From Amblyomma americanum (Eukaryota; Arthropoda; Arachnida; Ixodida; Ixodidae): DNA of 64,000 bases. The number at the start of each line of letters is the position of its first letter. The first letter of the stretch is position 1. The notes beneath the pieces are model-generated. The model worked only from the letters and a program-made list of their open reading frames with translations. It searched no databases and was not told the DNA's origin. The stretch lies in assembly GCF_052857255.1 (NCBI RefSeq), contig NC_135497.1, positions 547,069,531 through 547,133,530 of the forward strand, given 5' to 3'. Below are positions 14,101-27,000 of the stretch, in pieces. A program made the position numbers and the translations under genes.

Positions 14101-17100
14101 CAGTGCACGGAGCAGAGAGTGATTTTTTTCACATTGCGTTTCACAGGCGAAGCGCCCGACCACTGACCAAGTGCCTGGGGTACAGCTGCATTAAGATACA
14201 GCGGCTTCGTCCTGATGCGCTGGTGAATTGGCGGGATTTTTGAAACCACGTGACATGCCCACTTAGCCTGGCTTAAAAGGACGCCACGAACATCGCTGCA
14301 ACTATTTGGCAGCGGTGCAGCGCACGGAGCAGAGCGTGATTTTTTTCACCTTGCGTTTCACAGGCGAAGCGGCCGACCGCTGACCGAGCGCCTGCGGTAC
14401 AGCTGCATTAAGATACAGCGGCTTCGTCCTGATGCGCCGGTGAATTGGCGGGATTTTTGAAAGCACGTGACACGCCCACTTAGCCTGGCATAGAAGGACG
14501 CCACGAACATCGCTGGAACTATTTGGCAGCGGTGCATCGCAGGGAGCAGAGCATGATTTTTTTCACCTTGCGTTTCACAGGCGAAGCGGCCGACCGCTGA
14601 CCGAGCGCCTGCGGTACAGCTGCATTAAGATACAGCGGCTTCGTCCTGATGCGCCGGTGAATTGCGGGATTTTTGAAACCACGTGACATGCCCACTTGGC
14701 CTGGCATAGAAGGACGCCACGAACATCGCTGGAACTATTTGGCAGCGGTGCAGCGCACGGAGCAGAGCATAATTTATTTCACCTTGCGTTTCACAGGCGA
14801 AACGGCCGACCGCTGACCAAGTGCCTGCGGTACAGCTGCATTAAGATACAGCGGCATCGTCCTGATGGGCCGGTGAATTGGCGGGATTTTTGAAACCACG
14901 TGACATGCCCACTTAGCCTGGCATAGAAGGACGCCACGAACATCGCTGGAACTATTTGGCAGCGGTGCAGCGCAGGGAGCAGAGCATGATTTTTTTCACC
15001 TTGCGTTTCACAGGCGAAGCGGCCGACCGCTGACCGAGCGCCTGCGGTACAGCTGCATTAAGATACAGCGGCTTCGTCCTGATGCGCCGGTGAATTGGCG
15101 GGATTTTTGAAAGCACGTGACATGCTCACTTTGTCTGGCTTAGAAGGACGCCACGAACATCTCTGGAACTATTTGGCAGCGGTGCAGCGCACGGAGCAGA
15201 GCATAATTTATTTCACGTTGCGTTTCACAGGCGAAACGGCCGACCGCTGACCAAGTGCCTGCGGTACAGCTGCATTAAGATACAGCGGCTTCGTCCTGAT
15301 GCGCCGGTGAATTGAAAGGATTTTTGAAAGCACGTGACATGCTCACTTTGTCTGGCTTAAAAGGACGCCACGACCATCCCTGGAACCATTTGGAAGCGGT
15401 GCAGCGCACGGAGCAGAGAGTGATTTTTTTCACCTTGCGTTTCACAGGTGAAGCGCCCGACCGCTGACCAAGTGCCTGCGGTACAGCTGCATTAAGATAC
15501 AGCGGCTTCGTCCTGATGCGCCGGTGAATTGGCGGGATTTTTGAAACCACGTGACATGCCCACTTAGCCTGGCTTAAAAGGACGCCACGAACATCGCTGC
15601 AACTATTTGGCAGCGGTGTAGCGCACGGAGCAGAGCGTGATTTTTTTTCACCTTGCGTTTCAGAGGCGAAGCGCCCGACCGCTGACCAACTGCCTGCGGT
15701 ACAGCTGCATTAAGATACAGTGGCTTCGTCCTGATTCTCCGGTGAATTGGGGAGATTTTTGGGACCACGTGACATCTCCACTTAGCCAGGCTTAAAAGGA
15801 CGCCACGAACATCGCTGCAACTATTTGGCAGCTGTGCAGCGCACGGAGCAGAGCATGATTTTTTCACCTTGCGTTTCACAGGCGAAGCGCCCGACCGCTG
15901 ACCAAGTGCCTGCGGTACAGCTGCATTAAGATACAGCGGCTTCGTCCTGATGCGCCAGTGAATTGGCGGGATTTTTGAAACCACGTGGCATGCCCACTTA
16001 GCCTGGCTTAAAAGGACGCCACGAACATTGCTGCAACTATTTGGCAGCGGTGTAGCGCACGGAGCAGAGCGTGCTTTTTTCACCTTGCGTTTCACAGGCG
16101 AAGCGCCCGACCGCTGACCAAGTGCCTGCGGTACAATTGCATTAAGATACAGCGGCTTCGTTCTGATGCGCCGGTGAATTGGCGGGATTTTTGAAACCAC
16201 GTGACATGCCTACTTAGCCTGGCTTAAAAGGACGCCACGAACATCGCTGCAACTATTTGGCAGCTGTGCAGCGCACGGAGCAGAGCGTGATTTTTTTCAC
16301 CTTGCGTTTCACAGGCGAAGCGCCCGACCGCTCACAAAGTGTCTGCGGTACAGCTGCATTAAGATACAGCGGCTTCGTCCTGATGGGCCGGTGAATTGAC
16401 GGGATTTTTGAAAGCACGTGACATGCTCACTTTGTCTGGCTTAAAAGGACGCCACGACCATCCCTAGAACCATTTGGAAGCGGTGCAGCGCACGGAGCAG
16501 AGAGTGATTTTTTTCACCTTGCGTTTCACAGGTGAAGCGCCCGACCGCGACCAAGTGCCTGCGGTACAGCTGCATTAAGATACAGCGGCTTCGTCCTGAT
16601 GCGCCGGTGAATTGGCGGGATTTTTGAAACCACGTGACATGCCCACTTAGCCTGGCTTAAAAGGACGCCACGAACATCGCTGCAACTATTTGGCAGCGGT
16701 GCAGCGCACGGAGCAGAGCGTGATTTTTTTCACGTTGCGATTCACAGGCGAAGCACCCGACCGCTGAACAAGTGCCTGCGGTCCAGCTGCATTAAGATAC
16801 AGCGGCTTCGTCCTGATGCGCCGGTGAATTGGCGAGATTTTTGGGACCACGTGACATCTCCACTTAGCCAGGCTTAAAAGGACGCCACGAACATCGCTGC
16901 AACTATTTGGCAGCTGTGCAGCGCACGGAGCAGAGCGTGATTGTTTTCATGTTGCGTTTCACAGGCGAAGCGCCCGACCGCTGACCAAGTGCCTGCGGTA
17001 CAGCTGCATTAAGATACAGCGGCTTCGTTATGATGCACCGGTGAATTGGCGGGATTTTTGAAACCACGTGACATGCCCACTCAGCCTGGCTTAGAAGGAC

Positions 17101-19670
17101 GCCACGAACATCGCTGGAACCTTTTGGCAGCGGTGCAGCGCACGGAGCAGAGCGTGATTTTTTTCACCATGCGATTCACAGGTGAAGCGCCCGACCGCTG
17201 ACCAAGTGCTTGCGGTACAGCTGCATTAAGATACAGCGGCTTCGTCCTGATGCGCCGGTGAATTGGCGGGATTTTTGAAACCACGTGACATGCCCACTTA
17301 GCCTGGCATAGAAGGACGCCACGAACATCGCTGGAACTATTTGGCAGCGGTGCAGCGCACGGAGCAGAGCATAATTTATTTCACCTTGCGTTTCACAGGC
17401 GAAACGGCCGACCGCTGACCAAGTGCCTGCTGTACAGCTGCATTAAGATACAGCGGCATCGTCCTGATGGGCCGGTGAATTGGCGGGATTTTTGAAACCA
17501 CGTGACATGCCCACTTAGCCTGGCATAGAAGGACGCCACGAGCATCGCTGGAACTATTTGGCAGCGGTGCAGCGCAGGGAGCAGAGCATGATTTTTTTCA
17601 CCTTGCGTTTCACAGGCGAAGCGGCCGACCGCTGACCGAGCGCCTGCGGTACAGCTGCATTAAGATACAGCGGCTTCGTCCTGATGCGCCGGTGAATTGG
17701 CGGGATTTTTGAAAGCACGTGACATGCTCACTTTGTCTGGCTTAGAAGGACTCCACGAACATCTCTGGAACTATTTGGCAGCGGTGCAGCGCACGGAGCA
17801 GAGCATAATTTATTTCACCTTGCGTTTCACAGGCGAAACGGCCGACCGCTGACCAAGTGCCTGCGGTACAGCTGCATTAAGATACAGCGGCTTCGTCCTG
17901 ATGCGCCGGTGAATTGAAAGGATTTTTGAAAGCACGTGACATGCTCACTTTGTCTGGCTTAAAAGGACGCCACGACCATCCCTGGAACCATTTGGAAGCG
18001 GTGCAGCGCACGGAGCAGAGAGTGATTTTTTTCACCTTGCGTTTCACAGGTGAAGCGCCCGACCGCTGACCAAGTGCCTGCGGTACAGCTGCATTAAGAT
18101 ACAGCGGCTTCGTCCTGATGCGCCGGTGAATTGGCGAGATTTTTGAAACCACGTGACATGCCCACTTAGCCTGGCTTAAAAGGACGCCACGAACATCGCT
18201 GCAACTATTTGGCAGCGGTGTAGCGAACGGAGCAGAGCGTGATTTTTTTTCACCTTGCGTTTCAGAGGCGAAGCGCCCGACCGCTGACCAACTGCCTGCG
18301 GTACAGCTGCATTAAGATACAGTGGCTTCGTCCTGATTCTCCGGTGAATTGGGGAGATTTTTGGGACCACGTGACATCTCCACTTAGCCAGGCTTAAAAG
18401 GACGCCACGAACATCGCTGCAACTATTTGGCAGCTGTGCAGCGCACGGAGCAGAGCATGATTTTTTCACCTTGCGTTTCACAGGCGAAGCGCCCGACCGC
18501 TGACCAAGTGCCTGCGGTACAGCTGCATTAAGATACAGCGGCTTCGTCCTGATGCGCCAGTGAATTGGCGGGATTTTTGAAACCACGCGACATGCCCACT
18601 TAGCCTGGCTTAAAAGGACGCCACGAACATCGCTGCAACTATTTGGCAGCTGTGCAGCGCACGGAGCAGAGCGTGATTTTTTTCACCTTGCGTTTCACAG
18701 GCGAAGCGCCCGACCGCTCACAAAGTGTCTGCGGTACAGCTGCATTAAGATACAGCGGCTTCGTCCTGATGGGCCGGTGAATTGACGGGATTTTTGAAAG
18801 CACGTGACATGCTCACTTTGTCTGGCTTAAAAGGACGCCACGACCATCCCTAGAACCATTTGGAAGCGGTGCAGCGCACGGAGCAGAGAGTGATTTTTTT
18901 CACCTTGCGTTTCACAGGTGAAGCGCCCGACCGCGACCAAGTGCCTGCGGTACAGCTGCATTAAGATACAGCGGCTTCGTCCTGATGCGCCGGTGAATTG
19001 GCGGGATTTTTGAAACCACGTGACATGCCCACTTAGCCTGGCTTAAAAGGACGCCACGAACATCGCTGCAACTATTTGGCAGCGGTGCAGCGCACGGAGC
19101 AGAGCGTGATTTTTTTCACCTTGCGATTCACAGGCGAAGCACCCGACCGCTGAACAAGTGCCTGCGGTCCAGCTGCATTAAGATACAGCGGCTTCGTCCT
19201 GATGCGCCGGTGAATTGGCGAGATTTTTGGGACCACGTGACATCTCCACTTAGCCAGGCTTAAAAGGACGCCACGAACATCGCTGCAACTATTTGGCAGC
19301 TGTGCAGCGCACGGAGCAGAGCGTGATTGTTTTCATGTTGCGTTTCACAGGCGAAGCGCCCGACCGCTGATCAAGTGCCTGCGGTACAGCTGCATTAAGA
19401 TACAGCGGCTTCGTTATGATGCACCGGTGAATTGGCGGGATTTTTGAAACCACGTGACATGCCCACTCAGCCTGGCTTAGAAGGACGCCACGAACATCGC
19501 TGGAACCTTTTGGCAGCGGTGCAGCGCACGGAGCAGAGCGTGATTTTTTTCACCTTGCGATTCACAGGTGAAGCGCCCGACCGCTGACCAAGTGCTTGCG
19601 GTACAGCTGCATTAAGATACAGCGGCTTCGTCCTGATGCGCCGCTGAATTGGCGGGATTTTTGAAACCAC
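5130..19670. repeat. Overlapping higher-order repeats (7- to 19-mers)
   Basis: Several long offsets coexist. Examples: 7082-7264 recurs at 8598-8780 (1,516 bp, 7 monomers); 9283-10350 at 12965-14032 (3,682 bp, 17 monomers); 8598-8780 at 12714-12896 and 11159-12084 at 15275-16200 (4,116 bp, 19 monomers); 15275-15550 at 17877-18152 (2,602 bp, 12 monomers); 17081-17284 at 19467-19670 (2,386 bp, 11 monomers). The mixture of offsets indicates repeated, staggered unequal exchange or conversion, not a single clean higher-order unit. Confidence 0.85.
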
Positions 19671-19674
19671 GAGA

Positions 19675-19686
19675 CATGCCCACTTA
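19675..19686. repeat. Left 12-bp target-site duplication of the Penelope-like insertion
   Basis: CATGCCCACTTA here is repeated at 23372-23383, where the satellite resumes in register (…CCCACTTA then GCCTGGC). The duplicated bases are satellite sequence, so they mark the integration point in a monomer. Confidence 0.9.
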
Positions 19687-20504
19687 CAACAGGACTTGTC
19701 GGGCTAGTTGGTTGATCATAATGCAAAAAGGACGAACTGCGCAACAAGAACACGGACGAAAGGGAGGCAGACACACACTAACGCAGAGTTACAACTTTAC
19801 TAAAGGAAGGAATACAAGGCAAATATATATAGCGATCCCAACGCACTTCAAATCTGATCAATATGGCACGTGACAATCTGCCCAGGCGATAAACAGACCA
19901 CACAAGAACCAACGCTTACAAGATAATCTTATACCGGGCCGGCCCTTTCTATGAAAACAAAAAGCAAAGGAACGCTTAGCGACAGTGCACTCTTGAGAAT
20001 TACTCGTTCTCCAAAGTAAGAAAATTCAAAACAAAACCACACCACTGTAGCCCTCTGATACCACTGAAGCTCGAACCGCTTACAAGCGCAGGTGCTGACA
20101 CCAAAACCAAGAGACGAAGCACACCCCCTTTTGAAAGCAAACAAAACGGGAAACAAGAACAACCACATCGGTTATCGTCAAAATCAAAAAAACAGTGAAA
20201 AAAGGCACCAGGTCAAAAGGGTAAAAACACCATGAATCAGCTCAAGAAGCTACGTCACAAAAACAGTGAAAATAGGCACCGAGTCATTTAAAAAACAAAA
20301 AGATGAAAGACGGGACAACAGTTTAAGACAACAACGGTTTTAAAAAAGGGGGAGGGGGGTGAATGAAATCCGAAGCGTAGGAAAACATCTCAAACCATGA
20401 CAGAACCGAAACAAAACTGAGATCGCTAATCAAATGAACAACGAAAGCATCAAACGCAATCAGGAGGCACTGCTCAATCACCAGGGCACAAACAGGCCAC
20501 TAGG
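19687..20504 (-). other. 3' non-coding region of the minus-strand Penelope-like copy
   Basis: This 818-bp stretch is the reverse complement of the region after the plus-copy stop codon, plus 34 extra bases at the outer end. It is AT-rich and holds an oligo-G/oligo-A tract near 20,345-20,358 that mirrors the C tract in the other arm and is 2 bp shorter. No gene is visible in it; short open frames are mirror images of chance frames in the other arm. Confidence 0.8.
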
Positions 20505-21362
20505 CTACACATGCCCCCGCAAAAACGAAAATTCTTTGGATGATAAGGAAATGGAAGCCTTGCTAACACAGTTGTCCGTGGTGCCGATGTAAAAAGTTTC
20601 GACGACGAGACGCTCCCATTTGTCATTCAATCTGGCCAGAAATTCCGTCTTTTCGAACCATGGCACACAGTCCCGTTGCTTCATTTTTGTGCAGTCCGCA
20701 CAATGCTTAGCCAAAAACCCTCCATCGTTGTTTGCCACGCTCAACCGGTGCTCCCTTGCTCTTTCATTAAAGCATCTGCCGGTTTGGCCTATGTAGACTT
20801 TTCCGCAACTAAGGGGAATGCGGTAAACAACGCCGGAAACGCAATCTTTGAACTTCCTTAGATGTTTGATTTTGCAAGGGGTCTTCTTAGTGTTCTTCAT
20901 CATCACGCACACCTTGGACAGTCTGCATGGAGCCGAGAAGACAACGTTGACGCCTCCTTTTCTCGCCACTTTCTTGATGTTGTGCGAGAATTTGTGGATG
21001 TATGGAATGACATGGGCCTTCTTTTGCTCGGCGTCTACTTTGTCTTTGCGTTCTCTCTTAATTTTTTGAAGCACATTTTCACAGACACTCGAAATGACGT
21101 GCGGAGGGTATACAGCTGCTTGCAAACGCTGAAGCTGGTACTGGAAGCTCTCTTGGATTTTGTGGTCACAGGACTTTTTCAGGGCCGACTCAACACATAG
21201 GGAAATGATGCCTCGCTTGACCAACTTCGAATGGGCACTAGTGTAGGGAAGCAAAGCCTTTTTTGACCTGGGTTTGAAGGACCAGCACAAACGCTGTTTG
21301 TCAAAGTGCAGATCTAAATCCAGGAACTGAAGATGACCATCAAGCGGTAGCTCACTGGTAAA
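20505..21362 (-). pseudogene. Penelope-like polyprotein, C-terminal fragment (linker and GIY-YIG nuclease)
   Basis: An uninterrupted frame of about 285 codons that starts abruptly at the truncation point near 21,362 and has no start ATG of its own. It covers the end of the reverse transcriptase (FLDLDLHF), a basic Lys-rich linker, and a GIY-YIG endonuclease domain recognised by GVVYRIP, then KVYIGQTGR, an RAREHR helix and the late glutamate in VVETFYI. This nuclease nicks target DNA for target-primed reverse transcription in Penelope-like elements. The reverse transcriptase catalytic core is absent. Compared with the plus copy I see three amino-acid differences: V for G in AAVYPPH, D for N in HCADC, and G for R in the last four residues. 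It is a fragment without a promoter, not a functional gene. Confidence 0.85.
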
Positions 21363-21364
21363 CC

Positions 21365-22588
21365 ATCAGAGAATGCGTGGAGCTTCACGGAGAGACGAAG
21401 TTCCGGAACTCAGTTGGCCTCAACACTGGCAACTTCTTGGAACTTATAGATTTCTATCTAAAGTCTTCCGTCATCCACTTCAATGAGAGTTATCATATTC
21501 AAAAAGCAGGCATTTGTATAGGTTCGAGCATAGCTCCAGCCTTAAGCGACATTTTTCTGTCATCCTTTGACCGACGTCTTCAAGAAAAGCTGCGAGGGAT
21601 GGCTGTCACCCGCGTGTGCAGGTACGTCGATGACTACCTAATCTTCCTGACCCCACCGGGGGACGGCAATCTTCAGGATTTGGCCTCAAAGATCCTCTCG
21701 GCATTTTCATCTGAATCTTTCGGGCTCCGGTTTACCAGTGAGCTACCGCTTGATGGTCATCTTCAGTTCCTGGATTTAGATCTGCACTTTGACAAACAGC
21801 GTTTGTGCTGGTCCTTCAAACCCAGGTCAAAAAAGGCTTTGCTTCCCTACACTAGTGCCCATTCGAAGTTGGTCAAGCGAGGCATCATTTCCCTATGTGT
21901 TGAGTCGGCCCTGAAAAAGTCCTGTGACCACAAAATCCAAGAGAGCTTCCAGTACCAGCTTCAGCGTTTGCAAGCAGCTGGATACCCTCCGCACGTCATT
22001 TCGAGTGTCTGTGAAAATGTGCTTCAAAAAATTAAGAGAGAACGCAAAGACAAAGTAGACGCCGAGCAAAAGAAGGCCCATGTCATTCCATACATCCACA
22101 AATTCTCGCACAACATCAAGAAAGTGGCGAGAAAAGGAGGCGTCAACGTTGTCTTCTCGGCTCCATGCAGACTGTCCAAGGTGTGCGTGATGATGAAGAA
22201 CACTAAGAAGACCCCTTGCAAAATCAAACATCTAAGGAAGTTCAAAGATTGCGTTTCCGGCGTTGTTTACCGCATTCCCCTTAGTTGCGGAAAAGTCTAC
22301 ATAGGCCAAACCGGCAGATGCTTTAATGAAAGAGCAAGGGAGCACCGGTTGAGCGTGGCAAACAACGATGGAGGGTTTTTGGCTAAGCATTGTGCGAACT
22401 GCACAAAAATGAAGCAACGGGACTGTGTACCATGGTTCGAAAAGACGGAATTTCTGGCCAGATTGAATGACAAATGGGAGCGTCTCGTCGTCGAAACTTT
22501 TTACATCGGCACCACGGACAACTGTGTTAGCAAGGCTTCCATTTCCTTATCATCCAAAGAATTTTCGTTTTTGCGGAGGCATGTGTAG
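21365..22588 (+). pseudogene. Penelope-like reverse transcriptase/GIY-YIG protein, 5'-truncated
   Basis: The frame is open from the junction at 21,365 to the TAG ending at 22,588, about 407 codons, without internal stops. It has the reverse transcriptase motif with GSSIAPALSDIF, the catalytic YVDD at 21,623-21,634, the LQFLDLDLHF motif, a basic linker (KIKRERKDK), then the GIY-YIG domain (VVYRIP near 22,265; VYIGQTGR near 22,296; VVETFYI near 22,490) with the spaced Cys/His residues seen in this group. The fingers and motif A part of the reverse transcriptase lie upstream of the truncation and are missing, and the first in-frame ATG is internal. The domain order RT then GIY-YIG is diagnostic of Penelope-like elements. 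The coding part is otherwise undamaged, which suggests a young copy. Confidence 0.9.
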
Positions 22589-23371
22589 CCTAGTGGCCTG
22601 TTTGTGCCCTGGTGATTGAGCAGTGCCTCCTGATTGCGTTTGATGCTTTCGTTGTTCATTTGATTAGCGATCTCAGTTTTGTTTCGGTTCTGTCATGGTT
22701 TGAGATGTTTTCCTACGCTTCGGATTTCATTCACCCCCCCCTCCCCCTTTTTTAAAACCGTTGTTGTCTTAAACTGTTGTCCCGTCTTTCATCTTTTTGT
22801 TTTTTAAATGACTCGGTGCCTATTTTCACTGTTTTTGTGACGTAGCTTCTTGAGCTGATTCATGGTGTTTTTACCCTTTTGACCTGGTGCCTTTTTTCAC
22901 TGTTTTTTTGATTTTGACGATAACCGATGTGGTTGTTCTTGTTTCCCGTTTTGTTTGCTTTCAAAAGGGGGTGTGCTTCGTCTCTTGGTTTTGGTGTCAG
23001 CACCTGCGCTTGTAAGCGGTTCGAGCTTCAGTGGTATCAGATGGCTACAGTGGTGTGGTTTTGTTTTGAATTTTCTTACTTTGGAGAACGCGTAATTCTC
23101 AAGAGTGCACTGTCGCTAAGCGTTCCTTTGCTTTTTGTTTTCATAGAAAGGGCCGGCCCGGTATAAGATTATCTTGTAAGCGTTGGTTCTTGTGTGGTCT
23201 GTTTATCGCCTGGGCAGATTGTCACGTGCCATATTGATCAGATTTGAAGTGCGTTGGGATCGCTATATATATTTGCCTTGTATTCCTTCCTTTAGTAAAG
23301 TTGTAAGTCTGCGTTAGTGTGTGTCTGCCTCCCTTTCGTCCGTGTACTTGTTGCGCAGTTCGTCCTTTTTG
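22589..23371 (+). other. 3' non-coding region of the plus-strand Penelope-like copy
   Basis: A 783-bp, AT-rich tail with a C8-T-C5-T6 tract near 22,734-22,755 and several oligo-T tracts. It contains one CACGTG (near 23,223). It ends at TTTTTGC, directly abutting the right target-site duplication. The ends of Penelope-like elements are not poly(A), in agreement with this. No gene is visible. Confidence 0.8.
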
Positions 23372-23383
23372 CATGCCCACTTA
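23372..23383. repeat. Right 12-bp target-site duplication of the Penelope-like insertion
   Basis: CATGCCCACTTA, identical to 19675-19686, followed at once by normal satellite sequence (GCCTGGCTTA). Confidence 0.9.
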
Positions 23384-24030
23384 GCCTGGCTTAAAAGGAC
23401 ACCACGAACATGGCTGCAACTATTTGGCAGCGGTGCAGCGCACGGAGCAGAGCGTGATTTTTTCACCTTGCGTTTCACAGGCGAAGCGCCCGACCGCTGA
23501 CTAAGTGCCTGCGGTACAGCTGCATTAAGATACAGCGGCTTAGTCCTGATGCGCCGGTGAATTGGCGGGATTTTTGAAACCACGTGACATGCCCACTTAG
23601 CCTGGCTTAAAAGGACGCCACGAACATCGCTGCAACTATTTGGCAGCGGTGCAGCGCACGGAGCAGAGCGTGATTTTTTTTCACCTTGCTTTTCAGAGGC
23701 GAAGCGCCCGACCGCTGACCAAGTGCCTGCGGTACAGCTGCATTAAGATACAGCGGCTAAGTCCTGATTCTCCGGTGAATTGGCGGGACTTTTGAAACCA
23801 CGTGACATGCCCACTTAGCCTGGCTTAAAAGGACGCCACGAATATCGCTGACACTATTTGGCAGCGGTGCAGCGCACGGAGCAGAGCGTGATTTTTTTCA
23901 CCTTGCGTTTCACAGGCGAAGCGCCCGACCGCTGACCAAGTGCCTGCGGTACAGCTGCATTAGGTACAGCGGCTTCGTCCTGATGCGCCAGAGAATTGGC
24001 GGGATTTTAGAAACCACGTGACATGCCCAC

Positions 24031-27000
24031 TCAGCCTGGCTTAGAAGGACGCCACGAACATCGCTGGAACCATTTGGCAGCGGTGCAGCGCACGGAGCAG
24101 AGCGTGATTTTTTTCACCTTGCGTTTCACAGGCGAAGCGCCCGACCGCTGACCAAGTGCCTGCGGTACAGCTGCATTAAGATACAGCGGCTTCGTTTTGA
24201 TGCACCGGTGAATTGGCGGGATTTTTGAAACCACGTGACATGCCCACTCAGCCTGGCTTAGAATGACGCCACGAACATTGCTGGAACCATTTGGCAGCGG
24301 TGCAGCGCACGGAGCTGAGCGTGATTTTTTTCACCTTGCGATTCACAGGCGAAGCGCCCGACCGCTGACCAAGTGCCTGCGGTACAGCTGCATCAAGATA
24401 CAGCGGCTTCGTCCTGATGCGCCGGTGAATTGGCGGGATTTTTGAAACCACGTGACATGCCCACTTAGCCTGGCTTAAAAGGACGCCACGAACATCGCTG
24501 CAACTATTTGGCAGCGGTGCAGCGCACGGAGCAGAGCGTGATTTTTTCACCTTGCGTTTCACAGGCGAAGCGCCCGACCGCTGACCAAGTGCCTGCGGTA
24601 CAGCTGCATTAAGATACAGCGGCCTCGTCCTGATGCGCCGGTGAATTGGCGGGATTTTTGAAACCACGTGACATGCCCACTTAGCCTGGCTTAGAAGGAC
24701 GCCACGAACATCGCTGCAACTATTTGGCAGCTGTGCAGCGGACGGAGCAGGGCGTGATTTTTTCACCTTGCGTTTCACAGGCGAAGCTCCCGACCGCTGA
24801 CCAAGTGCCTGCGGTACAGCTGCATTAAGATACAGCGGCTTCGTCCTGATGCGCCGGTGAATTGGCGGGATTTTTGAAACCACGTGACATGCCCACTTAG
24901 CCTGGCTTAAAAGGACGCCACGAACATCGCTGCAACTATTTGGCAGCTGTGCAGCGCACGGAGCAGAGCGTGATTTTTTCACCTTGCGTTTCCCAGGCGA
25001 AGCGACCGACCGCTGACCAAGTGCCTGCGGTACAGCTGCATTAAGATACAGCGGCTTCGTCCTGATGCGCCGGTGAATTGGCGGGATTTTGGAAACCACG
25101 TGACATGCCCACTTAGCCTGGCTTAGAAGGACACCACGAACATCGCTGCAACTATTTGGCAGCCGTGCAGCGCACGGAGCAGAGAGTGATTTTTTCACCT
25201 TGCATTTCACAAGCGAAATGCTCGACCGCTGACCAAGTGCCTGCGGTACAGCTGCATTAAGATACAGCGGCTTCGTCCTGATGCGCCGGTGAATTGGCTG
25301 GATTTTTGAAACCACGTGACATGCCCACTTAGCCTGGCTTAAAAGGACGACACGAACATCGCTGAAACTATTTGGCAGCGGTGCAGTGCACGGAGCAGAG
25401 AGTGATTTTTTTCACCTTGCGTTTCACAGGCGAAGCGTCCGACCACTGACCAAGTGCCTGGGGTACAGCTGCATTAAGATACAGCGGCTTCGTCCTGATG
25501 CGCAGGTGAATTGCCGGGATTTTTGAAACCACGTGACATGCCCACTTAGCCTGGCTTAAAAGGACGCCACGAACATCGCTGCAACTATTTGGCAGCGGTG
25601 CAGCGCACGGAGCAGAGCGTGATTTTTTTCACCTTACGTTTCACAGGCGAAGCGCCCGACCGCTCACAAAGTGCCTGCGGTACAGCTACATTAAGATACA
25701 GCGGCTTCGTCCTGATGGGCCGGTGAATTGGCGGGATTTTTGAAACCACGTGACATGCCCACTTAGACTGGCATAGAAGGACGCCACGAACATCGCTGGA
25801 ACTATTTGGCAGCGGTGCAGCGCAGGGAGCAGAGCATGATTTTTTTCACCTTGCGTTTCACAGGCGAAGCGGCCGACCGCTGACCAAGAGCCTGCGGTAC
25901 AGCTGCATTAAGATACAGCGGCTTCGTCCTGATGCGCCGGTGAATTGACAGGATTTTTGAAAGCACGTGACATGCTCACTTTGTCTGGCTTAAAAGGACG
26001 CCACGACCATCCCTAGAACCATTTGGAAGCGGTGCAGCGCACGGAGCAGAGAGTGATTTTTTTCACCTTGCGTTTCACAGGTGAAGCGCCCGACCGCGAC
26101 CAAGTGCCTGCGGTACAGCTGCATTAAGATACAGCGGCTTCGTCCTGATGCGCCGGTGAATTGGCGGGATTTTTGAAACCACGTGACATGCCCACTTAGC
26201 CTGGCTTAAAAGGACGCCACGAACATCGCTGCAACTATTTGGCAGCGGTGCAGCGCACGGAGCAGAGCGTGATTTTTTTCACCTTGCGATTCACAGGCGA
26301 AGCACCCGACCGCTGAACAAGTGCCTGCGGTCCAGCTGCATTAAGATACAGCGGCTTCGTCCTGATGCGTCGGTGAATTGGCGAGATTTTTGGGACCACG
26401 TGACATCTCCACTTAGCCAGGCTTAAAAGGACGCCACGAACCTCGCTGCAACTATTTGGCAGTTGTGCAGCGCACGGAGCAGAGCGTGATTTTTTCACCT
26501 TGCGTTTCACAGGCGAAGCGCCCGACCGCTCACAAAGTGCCTGCGGTACAGCTGCATTAGGATACAGCGGCTTCGACCTGATGCGCCGGTGAATTAGCGG
26601 GATTTTTGAACCCACGTGACATGCCCACTTAGCCTGGCTCAAAAGGACGCCACGAACATCGCTGGAACCATTTAACAGCGGTGCAGCGCACGGAGCAGAG
26701 CGTGATTGTTTTCATGCTGCGTTTCACAGGCGAAGCGCCCGACCGCTGACCAAGTGCCTGCGGTACAGCTGCATTAAGATACAGCGGCTTCGTTATGATG
26801 CACCGGTGAATTGGCGGGATTTTTGAAACCACGTGACATGCCCACTCAGCCTGGCTTAGAAGGACGCCACGAACATCGCTGGAACCTTTTGGCAGCGGTG
26901 CAGCGCACGGAGCAGAGCGTGATTTTTTTCACCTTGCGATTCACAGGCGAAGCGCCCGACCGCTGACCAAGTGCTTGCGGTACAGCTGCATTAAGATACA

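Larger units (their letters stand above)
1..19686. repeat. Satellite array, block 1 (~216-bp monomers)
   Basis: Head-to-tail monomers of about 216 bp (observed 214-218) fill this stretch. A representative monomer is 1070-1285. Each unit has a T tract of 6-8 bases inside GTGA...TCAC, a conserved block around GGTACAGCTGCATTAAGATA, and a block around TTTTTGAAACCACGTGACAT. In the representative unit CAGCTG is at 1194-1199 and CACGTG at 1258-1263. Length differences come mainly from the T tract and from small recurrent indels (for example a 2-bp deletion giving ACCGCGACC). Because 216 is divisible by 3, the minus strand shows a repeated 72-codon open frame, which I regard as fortuitous. No host gene or RNA gene is visible. 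It is not a satellite whose name I can give. Confidence 0.97.
19687..23371. mobile_element. Penelope-like retroelement, two copies joined 5'-to-5' (inverted pair)
   Basis: A 3,685-bp insertion in the satellite flanked by a 12-bp target-site duplication. It consists of a minus-strand copy (19,687-21,364) and a plus-strand copy (21,365-23,371), both 5'-truncated and pointing away from each other. The arms 19,721-21,364 and 21,729-23,373 (the last two bases lie in the duplication) are inverted repeats differing by about eight changes in ~1.64 kb by eye. The central 364 bp (21,365-21,728) is present once and belongs to the plus copy. The left copy runs 34 bp further at its 3' end (19,687-19,720). 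Penelope-like elements are known for tandem or inverted 5'-truncated partial copies, and the single pair of duplications indicates one integration event. Truncation removes the N-terminal half of the protein, so the element is not autonomous here. Confidence 0.92.

Noticed and set aside
20848..21200. Plus-strand open frames within the minus-strand Penelope-like copy
   Set aside because: Antisense to the GIY-YIG and linker coding frame; the same frames appear mirrored at 21,893-22,245.
22927..23166. A 79-codon frame (MWLFLFPV...) in the Penelope-like 3' region
   Set aside because: It is hydrophobic, matches no family I know, lies in the 3' non-coding region and is duplicated in both arms only because the arms are copies.
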